64,000 nt of DNA from Nocardia spumae (GCF_020733635.1 NZ_JAJFZL010000001.1:1550001-1614000), one strand, 5' to 3'. Positions 37,545-47,622 are shown, numbered from the stretch's first letter. Notes: generated from the sequence alone by a model not told the origin. Numbers and translations are program-made.

Positions 37545-39044
37545 CTACCGATGCGGCTGCCCGGCCGATGCGCGCAGCGCCCGCAGCTCCTCGGCGTGCG
37601 GATCCGAGACGGTCACCGACTGCGGGGAATCGAAGATCCGCACCCGGCGTCCGGCATCGAACGGCGCCCAGCCGGGATCGCCGTGGGTGGCGAAATCGAC
37701 CCAGGCCCGGTGAATTTCGTCGGCCAGCGGCTGCGGCGGATTCTCGCCGGTCAATGGGTGCGCCTCGGCCAGTTTGTCGAAGACGAACGGCACCTCCAGC
37801 ACATGGCAGGCGCCGAGGTCGGGAACACCACTGCGCCAGCCGAATTCGTAGACGTGAGTCGGGGCGCCGGCGGCGGAGTTGATCTCGGCGATGCGCATCG
37901 AGTCGTCGCGGAAGACGACATCGGTGATGATCGCGGCGAAGATGTCGGCCGGTGCCGCCTGCGGCCGTCGGGCGGTGTAGACCTCGGCGACGGCGGGATC
38001 CACGCCGTAACGGGACAGGAACGGACCCAGGGTGCCGGCATCGAGTCCGGCCGCGATCCCTGTGGGGAAGGTGAAGAATCGGAACTCCTCGGCCGTCCAG
38101 CCGATGATCAGCGGTATCGCGTGCTCGCCGGAGCGGGCCAGGACCTCGGTGGGCCGGTCGGTGATCAACTCACCGTCGATCACCGGGAAGAAACTCAGTA
38201 CACCGAGTCCGTTCTCCAGGATCGATCGCCCCCAGCGCTCGGGATCCGGATTGGCGATCAGGTCGAGCGCCACCGCGTCCTGTGCGGTTCGCAACCGGTC
38301 GGGTCCCAGTCGGCCGAAGTCGGCGACGGTCGGTTCGATGCCCAATGTGTCGGCGAGGATATCGGCGACTTTGGCCGCATCCGCCGCCTCGGCGACCGCG
38401 GATCCGTTGCCGCTCTGCACGATCGCCCGGCCGAACAGCCCGCGCGCGGCGGGTGCGGCGATCAGGTTGACCACGCTCATCCCGCCCGCGGATTCACCGA
38501 AGATGGTGACGTTGTCCGGATCGCCGCCGAAGGCCGCGATGTTCTCGCGCACCCATCGCAGCGCGAAGATCTGATCGTGGATCCCGCGATTGAGCGGAGC
38601 GCCGGGCACCGCGGCGAATCCGGAGATCCCGAGCCGGTAGTTGATCGACACCACCACGACACCGTCCCGGGCGAAGGTGCTGCCGTCGTACATCGTGCGG
38701 GCATTCGAACCGCGGGTGAAGGCGCCGCCGTGAATCCACACCAGCACCGGAAGGCCGGAACCTCCCGCATCCGGGGTCCACACATTGAGGTTGAGATAGT
38801 CGTTGCCGGGGAGTCCGTCGCTGCCGATCAAGGCGTGTATCGGTGCCGGATAAGCGGATTGCGCACAGGTCGGGCCGTAGGCCAGGGCGTCGCGCACGCC
38901 GTCCCATTCGGCCGCGGGCCGCGGCAGTTCGAAGCGAGCCGGGCCGACCGGCGCGGCCGCGTAGGGGATTCCGAGAAAGGCGCTCACGCCGCGATCGGTG
39001 ACGCCGCGAAGCTTGCCGCCGGTGACGGACACGATGGTTTCCAT
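37545..39044 (-). CDS. Type B carboxylesterase/lipase
   Basis: A 499-residue alpha/beta hydrolase. The catalytic Ser is in GESAGGMS (about residue 190), the oxyanion hole in VWIHGGAF, and the N-terminal GIPYAAAPVGPARF segment is typical of type B esterases and para-nitrobenzyl esterases. The acid and His lie in the expected C-terminal half. No signal peptide, so it is probably cytosolic. Start ATG at 39044 has AAGGAG six bases upstream; a frame extension to 39071 lacks this. It ends next to the convergent sbcC gene. Confidence 0.93.
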   Translation of the reverse strand: METIVSVTGGKLRGVTDRGVSAFLGIPYAAAPVGPARFELPRPAAEWDGVRDALAYGPTCAQSAYPAPIHALIGSDGLPGNDYLNLNVWTPDAGGSGLPVLVWIHGGAFTRGSNARTMYDGSTFARDGVVVVSINYRLGISGFAAVPGAPLNRGIHDQIFALRWVRENIAAFGGDPDNVTIFGESAGGMSVVNLIAAPAARGLFGRAIVQSGNGSAVAEAADAAKVADILADTLGIEPTVADFGRLGPDRLRTAQDAVALDLIANPDPERWGRSILENGLGVLSFFPVIDGELITDRPTEVLARSGEHAIPLIIGWTAEEFRFFTFPTGIAAGLDAGTLGPFLSRYGVDPAVAEVYTARRPQAAPADIFAAIITDVVFRDDSMRIAEINSAAGAPTHVYEFGWRSGVPDLGACHVLEVPFVFDKLAEAHPLTGENPPQPLADEIHRAWVDFATHGDPGWAPFDAGRRVRIFDSPQSVTVSDPHAEELRALRASAGQPHR

Positions 39045-39134
39045 ACCGAACTCTCCTTCGTCGATCCGCATTCTGCCCGGCGCGGATTCGTCTCGGGGCG
39101 GATTCGGGGCGAGGAAGGGGGGCGTCGCGGGGTG

Positions 39135-39650
39135 TCAGTGCGGGGTGCGGCCCCGTGTCTCGTGCGAGAGCAGCCACCGTTTGCACCCGAGTCCCCAGCG
39201 AAAACCGCCGAGTGAGCCGTCGGTACGAAGAATCCGGTGACACGGTACGAACAGCGCCACGGCATTGCGCGCACAGGCGTTGGCGGCGGCGCGGATCGCA
39301 TCCGGACGGCCGGACCGTTCGGCGAAGGCGGTGTAGGTGATCGGTTCCCCGGCGGGTACCGACCGCAGGACCGACCACGCGTGTTCGAGGAACGGGCCCG
39401 ACTGCTGCCGCACCTCGATGTCGTCGATCGCGTCCATCTCACCCTGGTGGTAGCGCTCGACGGCCGTGGTGACCTCACCGAGTGCGTCGAAGCGGCGCAG
39501 CGATTGCGGGCGCAGTCCCGGGTGGACCACACCGCACAGATTCTCCACATCGGCGGTCCACCCGGATGCCAGAACGGCGCCGTCGGGTTCGGTGACGACC
39601 GTGAACGGCCCGATCGGGGTCGGGACCGTCGCATATTCGGCGGTGCTCAT
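39135..39650 (-). CDS. ogt: Methylated-DNA--protein-cysteine S-methyltransferase
   Basis: A 171-residue suicide enzyme removing O6-alkyl groups from guanine. The active-site motif is VPCHRIL (Cys about residue 138) with the Arg/Asn helix RAAANACARNAVALF before it. Its ATG overlaps the TGA of the adaA-alkA gene (ATGA), so direct-reversal and base-excision alkylation repair are made from one message. Remembered counterpart: Rv1316c. Confidence 0.95.
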   Translation of the reverse strand: MSTAEYATVPTPIGPFTVVTEPDGAVLASGWTADVENLCGVVHPGLRPQSLRRFDALGEVTTAVERYHQGEMDAIDDIEVRQQSGPFLEHAWSVLRSVPAGEPITYTAFAERSGRPDAIRAAANACARNAVALFVPCHRILRTDGSLGGFRWGLGCKRWLLSHETRGRTPH

Positions 39651-41230
39651 CGTCTACCGATCATATTCGCGGTCGGCCGTCGGGCGAACGCGTTCTCACC
39701 GGCGACGCGTCCGGCGGAATCCTCGCGGCCTGGCGGAATGAGGCCGTTGCGCGCGGGGGTGGGCACCCGGCCCGCACCCGGGCGCTCGGACAGCGCGCGC
39801 TTCCACAGATGCATGGACAGATACGACCGCCACGGCGCCCATCGCGAGGTGTCGGTCAAATCGATGCCGTATCGCGCCGCACCCTGGCGGACCACCAGAT
39901 CGGTATGCAGCAGGATGTCCGGATCGGCGAGCAGGCGCATGGTCACGTAGTCGGCGGTCCAGGGGCCGACGCCGTCGAGGGCGAGCAGATCGCGTCGCAC
40001 GTCGGCGGCGGTCCGCCCGGCGTGCAGGTGCAGATCACCGGAGGCCAGGGCACGGGCCACTGCCACGATCGACGCGGTGCGCCGTGCCGGGCCGGTCAGC
40101 ACATCGGCTCCGCGTTCGGCGACGGCCTCGGCGGTCGGGAACAGTCGCGGCATCGGCCCGTTGATGTTCTCGCCCAGCGCGTCGACCAGGCGAGCGGTGT
40201 GGGTGGTCGCCGCCGATACCGAGATCTGCTGTCCGATCATGGTGCGCAGCAACAACTCCGGGCCGTCCAGGCAGCCGGGCACCCGGATACCCGCCCCGGT
40301 CGCGGGTGTACCCGGGCCGAAGCCCTCGGCCAGTGCCGCATCGATACCGATCGGATCGGCATCCAGGTCGAGCAGATGCCGCACCCGTGCGACGGTCGGC
40401 GCCAGATCGCGCATATCGTGCAGTGCCAGACTGGCTCGCACATGGCCGGGATGGATACTCGCGCGCACGGTGGCATGTCCGTGCGGGGTGCGCAGACTCC
40501 GCGTGTAGACCCCGTCTTCCCAGCTCTCCAGACCGGGTACGGCATGTGCGGACAGGAACCACTCGAGCCAGCTCGCGTCGAGCGGTTCCCGGTAGGGCAG
40601 GCGCAGGGTGAGGGTGCCGTTGGTGGCGGGCAGGGTATCGCCCCGCAGCCGGCGCGCCTCGTCCCGCAGGACGGTCGGACTCACCACGAACACCTCGCGG
40701 ACGGTGTCGTTGAATTGGCGAATGCTGGCGAATCCGGCGGCGAATGCGATGTCGGACATGGGCATTCGGGTGGTCTGGATCAGCAGCCGGGCGGTGTGGG
40801 CGCGATGGGCACGGGCCAGTGCGAGCGGTCCGGCGCCGAGTTCGGCGGTGAGTACCCGGGTGAGCTGGCGCTGTGAATAGCCGAGCCGGTCGGCCAGCCC
40901 CGGAACACCGCAGCGCTCGATGACGCCGTCGGCGATCAGGCGCATCGCCCGCGCGGCCAGATCGGCGCGGGTGTTCCACAGCGGGGAGCCGGGGGCGGCA
41001 TCGGGCAGGCAGCGGCGGCAGGCGCGAAATCCGTTCTGCTGGGCGGCGGCCGCGGTGGGCAGGAACGTGACATTCGTTCGCTTCGGAGTGATAGCAGGAC
41101 ACGATGGCCGGCAGTAGATTCCGGTGGTTCGCACCGCGGTGACGAATTGCCCGTCGAATCGGGCATCACGGGTGGCCACCGCTCGATAGCAGCGCTCGAA
41201 ATCCAGACCGTTCACACTCACGCAGTCCAC
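39647..41230 (-). CDS. alkA: AdaA-AlkA fusion: methyl-phosphotriester sensor/activator plus 3-methyladenine DNA glycosylase
   Basis: A 527-residue multidomain protein. Residues 1-80 are the Ada zinc domain with four cysteines (GIYCRPSCP, then ACRRCLP), which takes methyl groups from phosphotriesters. An AraC-type HTH pair follows (about 85-195; LADRLGYSQRQLTRVL, IAFAAGFASIRQFND). The AlkA part begins near residue 210, and its helix-hairpin-helix catalytic region is LLALDGVGPWTADYVTMRL with the catalytic Asp after it. It probably activates its own operon with ogt on alkylation damage. Remembered counterpart: Rv1317c. Confidence 0.95.
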   Translation of the reverse strand: MDCVSVNGLDFERCYRAVATRDARFDGQFVTAVRTTGIYCRPSCPAITPKRTNVTFLPTAAAAQQNGFRACRRCLPDAAPGSPLWNTRADLAARAMRLIADGVIERCGVPGLADRLGYSQRQLTRVLTAELGAGPLALARAHRAHTARLLIQTTRMPMSDIAFAAGFASIRQFNDTVREVFVVSPTVLRDEARRLRGDTLPATNGTLTLRLPYREPLDASWLEWFLSAHAVPGLESWEDGVYTRSLRTPHGHATVRASIHPGHVRASLALHDMRDLAPTVARVRHLLDLDADPIGIDAALAEGFGPGTPATGAGIRVPGCLDGPELLLRTMIGQQISVSAATTHTARLVDALGENINGPMPRLFPTAEAVAERGADVLTGPARRTASIVAVARALASGDLHLHAGRTAADVRRDLLALDGVGPWTADYVTMRLLADPDILLHTDLVVRQGAARYGIDLTDTSRWAPWRSYLSMHLWKRALSERPGAGRVPTPARNGLIPPGREDSAGRVAGENAFARRPTANMIGRR

Positions 41231-41413
41231 CTTGTCAGCCTGAGCCCGCCTGCGCTAGCGGAAAACAGACAACTACCCCGAAGGATAACGTTTCAGCGCC
41301 ATACCTGTTCGCTATCACGGGCGCGACAGGTGAGAGCAGCTCGATATAACCGCCGCGGAGGGGGTGTTCCGAAGCGTCACAACGGATTCGGGGCCGGATC
41401 GGTCGCTGCGGTG

Positions 41414-41599
41414 TCAGCAGCACCTGGTTCCGGGATTGCGTTCGGCGGCCGCATGCCGCGCACGCCAATATTCCCTCTCGGTGGGGATCGGCCGATCCGG
41501 GTGCACCCGCCGCAGATGTGCCACATAGCGGGCATAGTCCCGACCGCCGAGCACCGCGTTCAGATAGCCGGCGGTCGCGCGCAGGGCACGCCACGGCAC
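41414..41599 (-). CDS. YbdD/YjiX family small protein (CstA partner)
   Basis: A 61-residue basic protein with the DUF466 pattern: ATAGYLNAVLGGRDYARYVAHLR, then HPDRPIPTEREYWRAR, and the characteristic Cys-Cys C-terminus (RCC). Homologues sit beside CstA/BtsT-type pyruvate or peptide carriers and are thought to assist them. The only in-frame start near the expected N-terminus is GTG at 41599, 65 bp after the cstA stop. Same strand as cstA, so one operon. Confidence 0.85.
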   Translation of the reverse strand: MPWRALRATAGYLNAVLGGRDYARYVAHLRRVHPDRPIPTEREYWRARHAAAERNPGTRCC

Positions 41600-41664
41600 C
41601 CGGACGGCCGCGGCGACCCCGCCGGGCGCCGGGCCGGCCCGACCGGCGCCCGTGGAGCCGGTCG

Positions 41665-43959
41665 TTACGACGTCGGCTCCGGAGTCGAGGCATGTGCCGC
41701 GCCGGGAACCTTCACCGCTCCCGCCCGTTCCAATTCGGTCCATTCGCGCTGCACCTCCTTCTCCGCCTTGGTGGTGCGGAAGCCCGAGGGACCGAAGATC
41801 TTCGAGGGCACCTCGGGAGTTTCGGTAGTGGCTCCACCGCCTCGTCGTATCGCCTGTACACACACCATCACACCGACCACGGCCACGATCAACACCAGGA
41901 CCGCGAAGACGATCGACAGCGACCCCTGGATGAAGGTGTTGCGCACGACCTTGTCCATATCGGCCATGCTCTTGGCAGGTGCGATCAACTTGCCGGCGTC
42001 GCGGGCATCGCGGTAGATGTGATGCTGGGTCCAGTAGCCGATGTTCTTGTCCCCGGAGAAGATCTTCTGCCAGGAAGCGGTCATGGTCACCACGAGATCC
42101 CAGATCAGCGGCAGGGCCGGGATCCAGGCCCACTTCAGCAGCCCCTTCTTCACGACGATCACCAGGACCACCGTCAACGCCACGGCGGCCAGGAGCTGGT
42201 TGGCGATACCGAACAGCGGATACAGCGTGTAGATGCCGCCGAGCGGATCGGTGACACCCATCAGCAGGACCGAACCCCAGGCGGCGACCACGATGAAGGT
42301 GCACAGCCAGGCCCCCGGCCGCCACGACGGGTCCTTGAACCTGCGGGCCGGGCCACCGAGGTTGCCGAGGGTATCGGAGAGCATGAACCGCGCGACCCGG
42401 GTCCCGGCGTCGATGGTGGTGAGGATGAACAACGCCTCGAACATGATCGCGAAGTGGTACCAGAACGACTTCATCGCGGTGCCGCCGATGAAGTTGTGCA
42501 TCACCTCGGCCATCCCGACCGCGAGGGTCGGCGCGCCACCGGTCCGGGAGTAGATGGCCTGCTCACCGACATCGTGGGCGGCTCGAGTCAGTTCGTTCGC
42601 GGTGATCGGGGTGCCCCCCAATCCCAGCGAATTGACCTTGTCCGCGGCGGCCTGCGCGCTGGTGAGACCACCGGTGTTCATCGCGAAGTACAGGTGCTGG
42701 TCGAGAATGCTGGCGGCGATCAGGGCCATCACGGCGACGAACGACTCCATCAGCATGCCGCCGTAGCCGATCATCCGTGCCTGGGACTGCTTCTCCAGCA
42801 GTTTCGGTGTGGTGCCCGAGGCGACCAGTGCGTGGAATCCCGACAGCGCACCGCAGGCGATGGTGATGAACAGGAACGGGAACAGGCTGCCCGCGAAGGC
42901 CGGACCGCTGGAGTTGCCCGCGAACTGCGAGACCGCGGGGGCGTGCAGGACCGGCATGGTGATCACCACGCCCAGGGCCAGCAGCACGATGGTGCCGACC
43001 TTCATGAACGTCGACAGATAGTCGCGCGGGGCCAGCAGCAACCACACCGGCAGCACCGAGGCGATGAAGCCGTAGACGATCAGCATCCACGCGATCGTGG
43101 TGCCGGACAGGGTGAACAGGTCTCGGCCCCAGCCGGATTCGGAGACCCAGCGTCCCGAGACGATGGCCAGCAGCAGCAACGCGAATCCGACGATCGATAT
43201 CTCGCCGACCTTGCCCGGTCGCACATAGCGCAGGTAGAGGCCCATCAGCAGCGCGATCGGGATGGTCATCGAAATCGAGAACACACCCCACGGACTGCCG
43301 CCGTGCAGCTGACCGTCGGCGCCCTTGGTCGCGGCGAGTGCGTTGACCACCACGATGCCCAGTACGGCCAGCAGGATCACCATGATCACCAGCACCGCGA
43401 TCAGCGCCGCGATACCACCGACCACGCCCAGTTCGTCACGCGCCATCTGCCCGAGGCTGCGACCGCGCCGCTTCACCGAGGCCCACAGCACCAGGTAGTC
43501 CTGCACCGCTCCGGCGAGCACCACGCCGATCACGATCCACAAGGTGCCCGGCAGATAACCCATCTGGGCGGCGAGGACGGGGCCCACCAGCGGACCGGCG
43601 CCCGCGATGGCGGCGAAGTGATGTCCGAACAGCACCCGCCGGTCCATCGGCATGTAGTCGGTGCCGTTCTCCAATTCCTCGGCGGGCGTGGCGGTGTCGT
43701 CTCGCGGCCTGGTGATCTTCCATTCGATCAGCCGGGCATAGAACTGGTAGGCGAGGATGTAGGTACAGACCGCCGCGATGACGATCCACACCGCGTTCAC
43801 GCTCTCACCGCGAGCGATGGCGAGGATGACCCACGCGATCGCGCCCACGATCGCGATGGCCGCGAAGATGGCCTTCTTGGCGGGGGCGACGGGCCGGCGA
43901 TCCACGATCCCCACGGGAGGTAGGTCCGGCTCTGTTCGGAGGTATTCGATGGTCGCCAT
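41665..43959 (-). CDS. cstA: Carbon starvation protein CstA, pyruvate/peptide transporter family
   Basis: A 764-residue polytopic membrane protein with some 16 or more hydrophobic helices. Landmarks: RRVLFGHHFAAIAGAGPLVGPVLAAQMGYLPG, and LWASVKRRGRSLGQMARDELG. CstA members import pyruvate and possibly peptides in starvation. The last ~60 residues are a hydrophilic cytoplasmic tail. ybdD follows on the same strand. The 378-bp gap upstream should hold the promoter; I see no clear operator there. Confidence 0.94.
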   Translation of the reverse strand: MATIEYLRTEPDLPPVGIVDRRPVAPAKKAIFAAIAIVGAIAWVILAIARGESVNAVWIVIAAVCTYILAYQFYARLIEWKITRPRDDTATPAEELENGTDYMPMDRRVLFGHHFAAIAGAGPLVGPVLAAQMGYLPGTLWIVIGVVLAGAVQDYLVLWASVKRRGRSLGQMARDELGVVGGIAALIAVLVIMVILLAVLGIVVVNALAATKGADGQLHGGSPWGVFSISMTIPIALLMGLYLRYVRPGKVGEISIVGFALLLLAIVSGRWVSESGWGRDLFTLSGTTIAWMLIVYGFIASVLPVWLLLAPRDYLSTFMKVGTIVLLALGVVITMPVLHAPAVSQFAGNSSGPAFAGSLFPFLFITIACGALSGFHALVASGTTPKLLEKQSQARMIGYGGMLMESFVAVMALIAASILDQHLYFAMNTGGLTSAQAAADKVNSLGLGGTPITANELTRAAHDVGEQAIYSRTGGAPTLAVGMAEVMHNFIGGTAMKSFWYHFAIMFEALFILTTIDAGTRVARFMLSDTLGNLGGPARRFKDPSWRPGAWLCTFIVVAAWGSVLLMGVTDPLGGIYTLYPLFGIANQLLAAVALTVVLVIVVKKGLLKWAWIPALPLIWDLVVTMTASWQKIFSGDKNIGYWTQHHIYRDARDAGKLIAPAKSMADMDKVVRNTFIQGSLSIVFAVLVLIVAVVGVMVCVQAIRRGGGATTETPEVPSKIFGPSGFRTTKAEKEVQREWTELERAGAVKVPGAAHASTPEPTS

Positions 43960-44337
43960 GCGAGCTACTCTCCCGTGCTGTCTGCGCTTACGTACTGTCC
44001 GTATGCCCGGTGCACCGATCCGGGACCGGACATACCGACTGAGACAACGTAGCCGAACCCGCTGCCGGATGACTCGGCTTGGGTAGGGACGAACCGACGG
44101 TTCACGTGCCCGATACCGGGTCGTGCCCGACCGGACGGCCGGTTCCCGGGGCTGGGGAGGTCAGGCAACCGGGGCGAACCCCGCCGGCGGCCGCGTGTCG
44201 GACCGGCGCGTGCGCGGGTTCGATCCGTAAGCTCCGGTCCTGGTCTGCGGTCGTTGCCGCACTTCCGGCAGCCGGCGAATCCGCTGGGCCGATCCGCTCG
44301 GGTCCCCGCGTCCCGCGAGGCAGTCGGAAGGAGGCGC

Positions 44338-45663
44338 GTGACGGCGTTCGGATCCGGGAATTCCGGTGTACCCCGGCGCTCGGTGCTCCGGGCGGCGGCC
44401 TCGATGGCCGCCCTGGGCGCGCTGTCCACGGGGTGCTCGGACCATGACGACGACGCGCTGACCTTCTTCTTCCAGGCCCGCCCGGAGGAGGCGCGGGCCC
44501 GGATGCGCATCATCGAGGCATTCGCCGCCCGCCGGCCCGACATCGGAATCCGAACCGTGCTGTCGAGCCCGGATCCCTTGCAGCAGATGCTGACCTACTG
44601 TGCCGGCGGTCGCTGTCCGGATGTGCTGATGGCGTGGGAACTGCTCTACGCCGGGCTCGCCCAGCGCGGTGTCCTGCTGGACCTGAACACCATGCTCGCG
44701 CGGGACCCGGCCGCCGCCGCGACGCTGCGCGCGGACGGCTTCTCGACCCTGTCCGACACCTTCGCCTACAACGGCGGTCGGTACGCCCTGCCCGAGCAGT
44801 GGTCCGGGGTGTTCATCTACTACAACCGGAAGTTGTTCGACCAGGCCGGAATACATCCCCCGACCCGCTGGTCGGGCAGCTGGACCTTCGCGGAGTTCCT
44901 CGCCGCCGCCCAGGCCACGACTCGCCGAGTGGGCCGGGTGCGGCAGTGGGGTTTCGTGGACGGCTGGGTGCCGTACTACTCGGCGGCCTGTTTCGCCCTC
45001 AACAACGGGGCGCAATGGTTCAGCCCGGCGAAGAATCCGACCCGTACCGAGATGGGGGATCCGCGTTTCGCCGAAGGCTTCCAGTTCTACGCAGATCTGT
45101 CGGTGCGCTACGGGGTCGCCCCTTCCAATGCCGACCGGCAGTCGCTGACGGCGTCGGATGTGTTCGCGAGCGGGCGCGCGGGCATGCTGCTGGGCGGGCA
45201 TTGGCTGTACTCCGAACTGGTCGAACACGATGATCTGGACTTCGATGTGACCGCACTTCCGGTCGGCCCGCACGGCGGACCCGATGCGGTCACCGATGTC
45301 GGATGTACCGGCCTGGCCATCGCGGCCTCGAGCCCGCGCCGGGAAAAGGCTTGGGAATTCGTCAAATTCGCCACCGGTCCCGAGGGGCAGGAGCTGATCG
45401 CCCGGTCCGGGCTGTTCGTGCCGGTGCTGCGTTCGGCCATGTCCGCCCCCGGCTTCGCGGCCGCGCACCGCGAGGTGCGTAACCGGGAGATATTCACCGA
45501 GGGGCCCGCCCATTCGCGGCTGCTGGCAGTGACCCCGGCGTGGGGAAAGGTCGATTCGCTGTTGTCGCGCAACTGTAACCGGGTCCTGCGTGGTGCCGCC
45601 CCGGCGACCTGGCTCGCCGGAACGGCCGCAGATGTGGACCAGCTACTGCGGGAACGGATATGA
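44338..45663 (+). CDS. ABC transporter sugar-binding lipoprotein
   Basis: A 441-residue extracellular solute-binding protein, family 1 type. The N-terminus has a twin-arginine-like PRRSVLRAAASMAALGALSTGC, where LSTGC is the lipobox, so it should be membrane-anchored outside. The mature part has typical strands such as PDVLMAWELLYAGLAQRGVLLDL and FVDGWVPYYSAACF. The GTG at 44338 follows GGAAGGAGG, a very strong ribosome site. The next gene overlaps by ATGA. The sugar is unknown; glycerophosphodiester or oligosaccharide ligands are typical. Confidence 0.92.
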   Translation: MTAFGSGNSGVPRRSVLRAAASMAALGALSTGCSDHDDDALTFFFQARPEEARARMRIIEAFAARRPDIGIRTVLSSPDPLQQMLTYCAGGRCPDVLMAWELLYAGLAQRGVLLDLNTMLARDPAAAATLRADGFSTLSDTFAYNGGRYALPEQWSGVFIYYNRKLFDQAGIHPPTRWSGSWTFAEFLAAAQATTRRVGRVRQWGFVDGWVPYYSAACFALNNGAQWFSPAKNPTRTEMGDPRFAEGFQFYADLSVRYGVAPSNADRQSLTASDVFASGRAGMLLGGHWLYSELVEHDDLDFDVTALPVGPHGGPDAVTDVGCTGLAIAASSPRREKAWEFVKFATGPEGQELIARSGLFVPVLRSAMSAPGFAAAHREVRNREIFTEGPAHSRLLAVTPAWGKVDSLLSRNCNRVLRGAAPATWLAGTAADVDQLLRERI

Positions 45664-46685
45664 GCGGCGTCGCCGGCCGGACGATGCGGCCGGTGCCCTC
45701 GCGGTTCGAGCCGGATAGCGCGGCCGATCCGGGCGGTGACGGCGTCCGAGCCGGATGGCGGAGCGATCGCCGGTACCGGGGCCGGCACCGGCGATCGCGC
45801 GTGTCCCGGTCGGCGGTGGACCGGATGCGCGCCCGGGCCGGAGTGTGGTTCGTGGCCCCGAATTTCGCTGCGGTGGGCTTGTTCCTGCTCTTTCCCTTGG
45901 CCTTTTCGCTGTATCTGAGCTTCCATTCGTGGGATCTGTTCAGTCCCATGCGGTTCGTGGGCACGAGCAACTTCCGCCAGTTGTTCCGCGATCCGCTGTT
46001 CTATATCGCGCTGCGTAATACGGCGTTGTTCACGGTGCTGACGCTGCTTCCCACAGTGGTGATCAGCCTGGGTGTCGCGGCGGCGTTGAATCGGAAGCTG
46101 CCGGGGATGGGGCTGTTCCGCACGCTGGCCTTCCTGCCGCTGGCCGCCTCCACCGTGGCGATGGCCGTGGTGTGGCGGTTTCTGTTCGCCGCCGACGACG
46201 GACTGATCAATCGTGGGCTCGGGGTGCTGGGGACGGCGCAGATTCCGTGGCTGGCCGATCCGAACTGGGCACTGGTGGCGTTGAGCATCGTCACCGTGTG
46301 GAAGAGCGTGCCGTTCGCCACCGTCATCCTGCTGGCGGCCATGCAGGGAGTGCCCGCGAACCTGTACGAGGCCGCGCGTATCGACGGGGCCGGCGCGGTG
46401 CGCCGATTCCGCTCGATCACGGTGCCGCTGATCCGCGGTGCGCTGTCGTTCGTCTTCGTGATCACCATCGTCAATTCGGTGCAGGCCTTCGATCAGGCCT
46501 ATGCCCTGACCGACGGCAACGGAGGTCCCGAGACCGGCACCTTCGTCCTGGGAATCATGCTCTTCCAGAACGCCTTCCGCTTCTACGAGGTCGGATACGC
46601 GGCAGCGCTGGCGTGGGTGATGTTCGCCCTGCTGCTGGTGCTCACCCTGTTCCAGCTGTGGTTGTCCCGCCGGGAGGAACCGTGA
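45660..46685 (+). CDS. Sugar ABC transporter permease (MalF/UgpA type)
   Basis: A 341-residue inner-membrane permease, six helices. The ATPase-contacting EAA loop is YEAARIDGAGAVRRFRSITVPLIRG. A long Arg/Pro-rich N-terminal extension (about residues 1-55) precedes the first helix and may be partly over-called; internal starts near 45826 are possible. The start overlaps the stop of the binding protein gene, and its stop overlaps the next permease start as GTGA. Confidence 0.92.
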   Translation: MSGVAGRTMRPVPSRFEPDSAADPGGDGVRAGWRSDRRYRGRHRRSRVSRSAVDRMRARAGVWFVAPNFAAVGLFLLFPLAFSLYLSFHSWDLFSPMRFVGTSNFRQLFRDPLFYIALRNTALFTVLTLLPTVVISLGVAAALNRKLPGMGLFRTLAFLPLAASTVAMAVVWRFLFAADDGLINRGLGVLGTAQIPWLADPNWALVALSIVTVWKSVPFATVILLAAMQGVPANLYEAARIDGAGAVRRFRSITVPLIRGALSFVFVITIVNSVQAFDQAYALTDGNGGPETGTFVLGIMLFQNAFRFYEVGYAAALAWVMFALLLVLTLFQLWLSRREEP

Positions 46686-47569
46686 GTAACCCCGTGGCGC
46701 CCGGCGCCGAGGCCGTCCCGCCGTCGAGCACGGTCGCGCGGGCGATCGCCCGGCGGACGCTGCGCGGGCTCGGGCTCTACCTTCTGCTGATCGTGATCGC
46801 GTGGTGCGCGGTCGGCCCGATTCTGTGGGCCGTGGCGGCATCGCTGAAAACCGAAGGTGCGATCAGCGATCCGAATCCGCTGCCGACCGCACCGCACTGG
46901 TCCAACTATCGCGAGGTGTTCGCGCTGCTGCCGCTGGGGCGCATGCTGGCCAACACCGCGCTCTACGCCGGCTGTGTGACCGCCGGTCAGGTATTGTTCT
47001 GCTCCCTCGCGGGATATGCCTTCGCGCGCTTGCGTTTTCCCGGTCGAGACGTCTTGTTCATCGCCTACCTGGCGACGCTGATGGTGCCGATCACGGTGAC
47101 CGTGATTCCGCAGTTCCTGCTCATGCGCGCGTTCGGCTGGGTCGATTCACCGTGGTCGATGATCGTGCCCGGCCTGTTCGGGTCCGCCTTCGGTACCTAT
47201 CTGATGCGTCAGTTCTTCCGCACGCTCCCGCTGGAATTGGAGGAGGCGGCCATCCTCGACGGCTGCAGTATCTGGCAGACCTACTGGCGTGTGCTGGTCC
47301 CGCAGGCGCGCCCCGCGATGACGGTGCTGGCGGTGCTCACCTGGATCACGGTGTGGAACGATTTCCTGTGGCCGCTGGTGATGATCCAGCGCGACGAGAT
47401 ATCGACCATCACACTGGGTTTGGTGCGTTTGCAGGGCCAATATCACACCAACTGGCCGATTCTGATGGCCGCCGCGTTGATCGTGCTCGCGCCCCTGCTG
47501 GTCGTCTACCTCTACGCGCAGAAGTCGTTCGTGCGCGGTATCGCCCAGTCCGGTTTCGGCGGGCGATGA
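46682..47569 (+). CDS. Sugar ABC transporter permease (MalG/UgpE type)
   Basis: A 295-residue inner-membrane permease, partner of the preceding one. The EAA loop is EEAAILDGCSIWQTYWRVLVPQARP. The GTG start at 46682 overlaps the upstream stop and follows GGAGGAACC. No ATP-binding subunit gene follows in this window, so the importer must borrow an ATPase (MsmK/SugC type) encoded elsewhere. Confidence 0.93.
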   Translation: MSNPVAPGAEAVPPSSTVARAIARRTLRGLGLYLLLIVIAWCAVGPILWAVAASLKTEGAISDPNPLPTAPHWSNYREVFALLPLGRMLANTALYAGCVTAGQVLFCSLAGYAFARLRFPGRDVLFIAYLATLMVPITVTVIPQFLLMRAFGWVDSPWSMIVPGLFGSAFGTYLMRQFFRTLPLELEEAAILDGCSIWQTYWRVLVPQARPAMTVLAVLTWITVWNDFLWPLVMIQRDEISTITLGLVRLQGQYHTNWPILMAAALIVLAPLLVVYLYAQKSFVRGIAQSGFGGR

Positions 47570-47622
47570 GCGGGTCCGGATGTGTACTGGCGCGTACGGA
47601 TACGGCCACCAGGATCGGTCCG

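Noticed and set aside
41518..43923. 801-residue plus-strand frame opposite cstA
   Set aside because: His/Gln/Asp/Arg-rich shadow of the cstA coding strand; cstA has the conserved family motifs.
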